A DNA stretch of 6,526 nucleotides, taken from contig JABGQJ010000440.1 of assembly GCA_018648945.1 (NCBI GenBank), positions 1-6,526 of the forward strand. The letters run 5' to 3'. Shown here piece by piece: positions 5,601 through 6,526 of the stretch. The notes below the pieces were generated by a model that was not told the origin of the DNA, did no database searches, and was given only the letters and a program-made list of their open reading frames with translations. Position 1 is the stretch's first letter; every line of letters begins with the position of its first letter. The position numbers were made by a program, and so were the translations under genes. This DNA is from Victivallales bacterium (GTDB lineage: Bacteria; Verrucomicrobiota; Lentisphaeria; Oligosphaerales; Lenti-02).

Positions 5601-6526
5601 TGAACTCTGCGTCGGCGGCACCGCCCTTCTTCTTGATATCCTCCCAACCGGCAGCGAGGGTCACCCCATGAGGTCGGCCCTCGACATCCGTGTATGCTCT
5701 TCCGCCCACATCCACGGGCTCGATATCGGCATGCAGCATGGTCAGAGTCGGCGCGCCAACCACATCCTCGTACTTTGGGGTCATCGGGTCGTTGAGGAGG
5801 ATCGATGGGGTGCCAGGTGGAGCGGGAGGTGGGCGATCCACATGCTCAAAGATCCAGATCGCCAGTTGCTCTGCGTTGTCGCTAGCTCTAGCCACACGGA
5901 CACGAGGCAGCGTTGCCTTGCTGACCGTGGCCACGAGAACATCCTGTAGGCTGCCGGGGCCGGTCGTCGCCTCGGTTAGGCCATAGTTCAGGACGAGCAC
6001 CACATCCCCTGCCTCGCGGCTTACGGCCACCCCTTCCGCGTAGACGGTAGTGGGAATGCGGTCGATCGGGAAGGTCTCGGAGAGTGCCCAGACCACATCC
6101 ATTTTGCCGAGGGTATGGCTGTCCAAAATCAGCTTGGTCTTCTCCTGATCCTCCCACACGCGAATGCGTCCGCCCCCAGGGCGGCGGGGCCGGGGCAGCC
6201 GGGCGGGATCACGCAAATGCTCCCATTCCCCCGCGCCCGACATGACAGTGAAGCGCACGAAGCCCTCCGTTCGACTTTTCGGCACGCAGCGGAGGGAGAG
6301 CTTCTCAAGGGAACCGATGGCGACCGGCAGGCCGGATGGCTTGTCCTCCGCTTCCCCGTTGTCCGCCGGATCGGCGGGGGTGATGGCATCGTCCCGGTTG
6401 ATGTCCCCAACCAAGTCAGCAAGGGGCTCCGCTGGAGCCACGGTGGTGACAAGCACGTCTCGGAGGCTACCGGGACCGGTTGTCTCCTCGGTGGGACCAT
6501 AGTCCAGAACCAATATCACGTCCCCC
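2608..6526 (-). CDS. Large modular exported-type protein with DUF3616 and a seven-blade propeller repeat array (5' truncated)
   Basis: The reading frame is open from the right edge to TAG at 2608-2610, encoding at least 1,305 residues. The GTG at 6517-6519 is not the start, because the codons before it continue a repeat. Residues below are counted from that GTG. Modules in order: the end of a beta repeat (1-30); an EF-hand/dockerin-like loop (39-50); a full copy of the repeat ending at about 202; a jelly-roll-like beta domain (about 215-404) with a typical FDNLEFIG end; a cadherin/Ig-like domain (about 407-522) with GIDFVIADLDTP and NVKVTDGAGSS; a DUF3616 domain (about 530-848); seven propeller blades (864-1256); and a 47-residue tail. 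No transmembrane segment, LPxTG, PEP-CTERM or other sorting tail is visible. The make-up is that of a secreted or surface binding protein, but no catalytic residues or ligand can be named. The signal peptide, promoter and start lie outside the window. It converges on trpS and looks functionally unrelated to it. Confidence 0.9.
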   Translation of the reverse strand, partial: GDVILVLDYGPTEETTGPGSLRDVLVTTVAPAEPLADLVGDINRDDAITPADPADNGEAEDKPSGLPVAIGSLEKLSLRCVPKSRTEGFVRFTVMSGAGEWEHLRDPARLPRPRRPGGGRIRVWEDQEKTKLILDSHTLGKMDVVWALSETFPIDRIPTTVYAEGVAVSREAGDVVLVLNYGLTEATTGPGSLQDVLVATVSKATLPRVRVARASDNAEQLAIWIFEHVDRPPPAPPGTPSILLNDPMTPKYEDVVGAPTLTMLHADIEPVDVGGRAYTDVEGRPHGVTLAAGWEDIKKKGGAADAEFIVKIATTGWKDIEVRFDYKSDSADDFELDYSLDDGTQWTAARGPVGLVDGGNWQALPFVDLSSVDAIENLPEVIFRFYDFKDTGNDMFWFDNLEFIGDRIPPNIPTIEVATTTTPYLKLPAQNEGYASGVISDPTDPARTLGIDFVIADLDTPLDRLTVTAVAVPTGQAELVLSGTGANRNLKITPLLVGYADINVKVTDGAGSSTYVVRYAASAAALNPAGPRFHTGVSDVSAATAIDANTMLVASDEDRSLWLYHRSSSGLHAKGIDTAPWLALTSSRETDIEGCARDGARAYWIGSHGNNSSGKYRDNRCRLFATTISGTGDQASAAKVGWYGNLRVDLIAWDKGNVHGKGANYYGLEASTAIGIEPKRDDGFNIEGLAMGADSSTVYVGFRAPIVPANDRTKALIVPVTNVQALVSSSPSAGPATFGPPIELNLGGRGVRSMARTTSGGYIIVAGPTTNATGISPSDFRLYSWSGNPLAAPALLQNDLTGLSTGGSFEAIVEPVGGVGGTIQLLNDNGTTDWYGDKAESKTLNANWQKFRSDYVTPGAPVPGAPFAMTMGGTGNDTACSVVRTLDGGSVVIGYTNSSGAGKYDLWVCKLDRAGGVAWQKTYGGPEDDCSTDIFKTPCIRQTPDGGYIVATSTASFGAGATDVWVLRLAADGSIIWQKTYGGDKWEAGLAVAVCSDGSFAVGCTTGSFGIGKGNIWVLKLKADGTILWQTVYNETQPRTQPGTHLVGIEEMAGGELLVTGNTFYAPCLLKLSSTGALRWAIDYGDSNNSGVARNGVKPTSDGGCVVVSGADGPCVQKIDANGRAVWHRTYDGPGKVGEEEEALLSHVWAIDETPDEGYIIGTTCLHTRDTGTYIGRALLRVDSTGAPLWCRYYRSVTSDDEVRTHRPDLSDYLRERPNALTACPDGTYLMVGKSKVLKATGRDMLILRVQADGTVPGYDTPFVPVKGEGAPPKHGGLIEMSTQATTVIGVDTSIAPVDSQISPN
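2752..3930 (-). repeat. Seven tandem beta-propeller blade repeats (delta-60/SBBP-like) inside the large CDS
   Basis: The blades follow the pattern DGGYIV-G-T-SFGAG-D-WVLKL-ADGTI-WQKTYGG. By eye they span residues 864-923, 924-981, 982-1033, 1034-1084, 1085-1131, 1132-1194 and 1195-1256 (lengths 60, 58, 52, 51, 47, 63 and 62). The first three are close to canonical. The fourth and fifth have lost most of the loop before the LKL strand, and the last two carry insertions. Seven units match a complete seven-bladed propeller, usually a binding scaffold. Blade boundaries are approximate. Confidence 0.8.
3976..4932 (-). other. DUF3616 domain segment within the large CDS
   Basis: Residues about 530-848 contain the run of motifs I associate with DUF3616: SDVSAATAI and ASDEDRSLWLY at the start, ETDIEGCARDGARAYWIGSH with NRCRLFAT, GFNIEGLAM followed by YVGFRAPI, KALIVPVTN, and FGPPIELNLGGRGVRSM, then an IIVAGP strand and a LYSWSG segment. 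The domain is of unknown function and appears beta-rich, likely propeller-like. It is usually found as a stand-alone or exported protein. Here it lies between the cadherin/Ig-like domain and the seven-blade array. Confidence 0.8.
4954..5301 (-). other. Cadherin/Ig-like beta-sandwich domain within the large CDS
   Basis: Residues about 407-522 show the layout of bacterial cadherin-like or Ig-like spacer domains: GIDFVIADLDTPLDRLTVTA, then LVLSGTGANRNLKITP, then YADINVKVTDGAGSS with a closing beta strand. Such domains act as spacers or adhesion modules in extracellular proteins, often binding calcium. The family assignment is by pattern memory only. Confidence 0.65.
5308..5877 (-). other. Jelly-roll-like beta domain within the large CDS
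   Basis: Residues about 215-404 include EFIVKIATTGWKDIEVRFDY, FELDYSLDDGTQWT, LPFVDLSSVDAIENLP, VIFRFYDF and a final FWFDNLEFIG. This order of a 'sequence of strands, then a measured-by-datum DGTQW turn, then FDN at the end' is common in carbohydrate-binding-like or discoidin-like jelly rolls of exported bacterial proteins. Ligand binding cannot be read from the sequence. Confidence 0.5.
5914..6009 (-). repeat. Tandem protein repeat, inner copy (end of a 172-residue unit)
   Basis: This stretch encodes GDVVLVLNYGLTEATTGPGS and the following LQDVLVATVSKA. It matches the segment at 6430-6525 at the same frame with a 516-bp (172-residue) offset. From the first V after GD, 22 of 30 residues are identical, and the DNA similarity is also obvious by eye. 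It ends the only full repeat unit in the window (about 5911-6423). Confidence 0.85.
6370..6405 (-). other. EF-hand/dockerin-like calcium-binding loop
   Basis: Residues 39-50 of the large protein read DINRDDAITPAD, preceded by VG. Acidic or amide side chains fall at loop positions 1, 3, 5 and 12 (D39, N41, D43, D50) with a hydroxyl at 9, as in EF-hand and type I dockerin loops. Only one loop is seen here, whereas a cellulosomal dockerin has two. It is more likely a calcium-stabilised linker between repeat domains than a true dockerin. Confidence 0.6.
6430..6525 (-). repeat. Tandem protein repeat, outer copy (preceding unit runs off the window)
   Basis: This encodes GDVILVLDYGPTEETTGPGS followed by LRDVLVTTVAPA, the equivalent of the segment at 5914-6009. 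Because the match begins with the GD encoded upstream of the GTG at 6519, the repeat unit and the reading frame continue past the right edge. Confidence 0.85.

Noticed and set aside
6370..6405. True cellulosomal dockerin
   Set aside because: Only one calcium loop is visible and it lies between repeat domains rather than at a terminus, and nothing else in the window suggests a cellulosome.

Overview
The window is a GC-rich bacterial segment carrying four protein-coding regions with short gaps. The tryptophanyl-tRNA synthetase most resembles, from memory, those of the PVC bacteria (Planctomycetota, Verrucomicrobiota, Lentisphaerota). Neither well-supported start has a strong Shine-Dalgarno sequence, and a large modular exported-type protein is present. 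Together these suggest an environmental PVC-type or similar bacterium, but the assignment is tentative because no rRNA or other phylogenetic marker is present.

Layout on the + strand: bases 1-120 hold the last 39 codons of a gene that begins outside the window and whose product I do not recognise. A 147-bp gap with a weak candidate promoter precedes a 397-residue amidohydrolase of the uronate isomerase (UxaC) family (268-1461). That protein keeps the family's HxH, HY, WW and DxR landmarks but has lost other residues expected in UxaC. A 107-bp gap with a better sigma70-like promoter leads to trpS (1569-2546), a complete and typical tryptophanyl-tRNA synthetase.

On the - strand, converging on trpS across a 61-bp gap with a 9-bp GC-rich hairpin, is a very large open reading frame (2608 to the right edge). 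It encodes at least the C-terminal 1,305 residues of a modular, probably exported protein. From its N-terminal side the visible part contains: the end of a tandem beta-domain repeat, an EF-hand/dockerin-like calcium loop, a full copy of that 172-residue repeat, a jelly-roll-like domain, a cadherin/Ig-like domain, a DUF3616 domain, seven consecutive beta-propeller blade repeats and a short tail. Its true start and any signal peptide lie outside the window.

The genes do not form an obvious single pathway. The amidohydrolase would belong to sugar-acid metabolism or to an unknown related reaction, trpS is housekeeping, and the large protein looks like a surface or secreted binding protein. I see no CRISPR array, tRNA, rRNA, insertion sequence or defence system. 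The most interesting items are the atypical active site of the UxaC-like protein and the domain architecture of the large protein.
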